Of a stretch of DNA of 41,755 bases, positions 41,517-41,755 are shown piece after piece. Origin of the DNA: Pseudoalteromonas arctica (GTDB lineage: Bacteria > Pseudomonadota > Gammaproteobacteria > Enterobacterales > Alteromonadaceae); contig NZ_JABBMT010000032.1 in NCBI RefSeq assembly GCF_012927645.1, positions 1 to 41,755 on the forward strand, written 5' to 3'. The first letter of the stretch is position 1, and each line of letters opens with the position of its first letter. Both the position numbers and the translations under genes were made by a program. Below the pieces are notes generated by a model, which worked only from the letters and a program-made list of their open reading frames with translations, had not been told where the DNA came from and ran no database searches.

Positions 41517-41755
41517 GCGTCTAGCAAAGTGCACCTGCCAGTAACTCGTCAAACCGATTAAGCTATTTCTGAATTTCAATGAGGAGATAGCCATGAGAAA
41601 AACACGCAGCCTTGAACAATGGCGCAGTATTATCGAAGAACAACAAGCCAGCGATTTAACTATTACTGAGTTTTGCCAACAACATGCTTTATCAAAAACA
41701 AGCTTTTATGCGGCACGAAGTAAGCTTAATGCCTCATCAGGCAGCTTTGTTCGAG
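41513..41755 (+). mobile_element. IS66-family insertion sequence, left end (runs off the window)
   Basis: The element begins GTAAGCGTCTAGCAAAGTGC; GTAAGCG is the usual IS66-family terminus. A tnpA-type gene starts 80 bases inside. IS66 elements make 8-bp duplications, so GAACAAAT (41505-41512) should recur after the right end, outside this window. It interrupts the GHKL ATPase gene. Confidence 0.85.
41593..41755 (+). CDS. tnpA: IS66-family TnpA (OrfA) accessory protein, 3' truncated by the window
   Basis: The visible 54 residues begin MRKTRSLEQWRSIIEEQQAS and continue with a helix-turn-helix (LTITEFCQQHALSKTSFYAA), typical of the small TnpA of IS66-family elements. GAGGAG stands 6 bases before the ATG. 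TnpA, TnpB and the DDE transposase TnpC are normally consecutive, and the rest lies beyond the window. Confidence 0.87.
   Translation, partial: MRKTRSLEQWRSIIEEQQASDLTITEFCQQHALSKTSFYAARSKLNASSGSFVR

Larger units (their letters stand above)
30425..41755 (+). mobile_element. Tn7-like transposon (right end, tnsABCDE, cargo); left end outside the window
   Basis: The element starts at 30425 behind glmS and continues past the window edge. It has the Tn7 order: right end, tnsA, tnsB, tnsC, tnsD, tnsE, then cargo. Gene overlaps and protein lengths (275, 694, 556, 505 and 537 residues) follow classic Tn7 closely, and all five proteins are full length with catalytic residues present. It therefore appears able to use both the glmS-directed (TnsD) and the TnsE pathway. 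The cargo seen so far is a methyltransferase and a GHKL ATPase, plus a later IS66-family insertion. Confidence 0.92.

Overview
The window looks like a chromosomal segment of a marine gammaproteobacterium of the Alteromonadales, most probably Pseudoalteromonas or a close relative. This is inferred from AT-rich codon use, the style of the exporter and regulator families, and a DeoR regulator-glmS pair with a Tn7 insertion behind it. No rRNA or tRNA gene was seen, and no gene-free stretch exceeds 300 bases.

Region 1 (1-10,887) holds the tail of an unknown gene, a membrane-bound LytTR regulator, and an NtrC-type two-component system. The latter is divergent from an ABC exporter cassette (periplasmic adaptor, MacB-type ATPase, two FtsX/MacB-type permeases). 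The cassette promoter has a sigma-54 -24/-12 element and two upstream palindromes, fitting control by the adjacent regulator. The second permease has a nonsense codon at position 4. Region 2 (10,888-11,590) is a REP repeat cluster with its RAYT transposase.

Region 3 (11,591-27,630) is the most interesting part. It is a mostly minus-strand cluster that reads as an undescribed ribosomally made, modified peptide (RiPP) system. It has two small precursor-like genes with double-glycine leaders, each followed by exactly 28 residues starting F(I)SPEE. It also has a radical SAM enzyme with a shortened SPASM-like tail, a short HlyD/CvaA-like adaptor, a C39-peptidase ABC exporter, and a helical-repeat protein split by a frameshift. 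Downstream are a second adaptor/ATPase/permease exporter, an S9 peptidase and an acetyltransferase. Divergent from these are a CadC-like membrane regulator with a periplasmic beta-propeller, a tiny exported-peptide-like ORF and a LuxR-type regulator. A plausible flow is: precursor made, modified by the radical SAM enzyme, leader cut at GG and exported by the C39 transporter, with the second exporter, peptidase and acetyltransferase handling or resisting the product. The product itself cannot be deduced.

Region 4 (27,695-30,399) is a DeoR-family regulator followed by glmS. Region 5 (30,425-end) is a Tn7 relative inserted 25 bp after the glmS stop. It has a right end with 20-bp-periodic TnsB-type repeats, a small unknown gene, complete tnsABCDE and then cargo: a DNA methyltransferase and a GHKL (MORC/MutL-like) ATPase that look like a restriction-modification-type defence pair. 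The ATPase gene is cut by an IS66-family element whose terminal bases supply its stop codon. The left end of the Tn7-like element lies outside the window.
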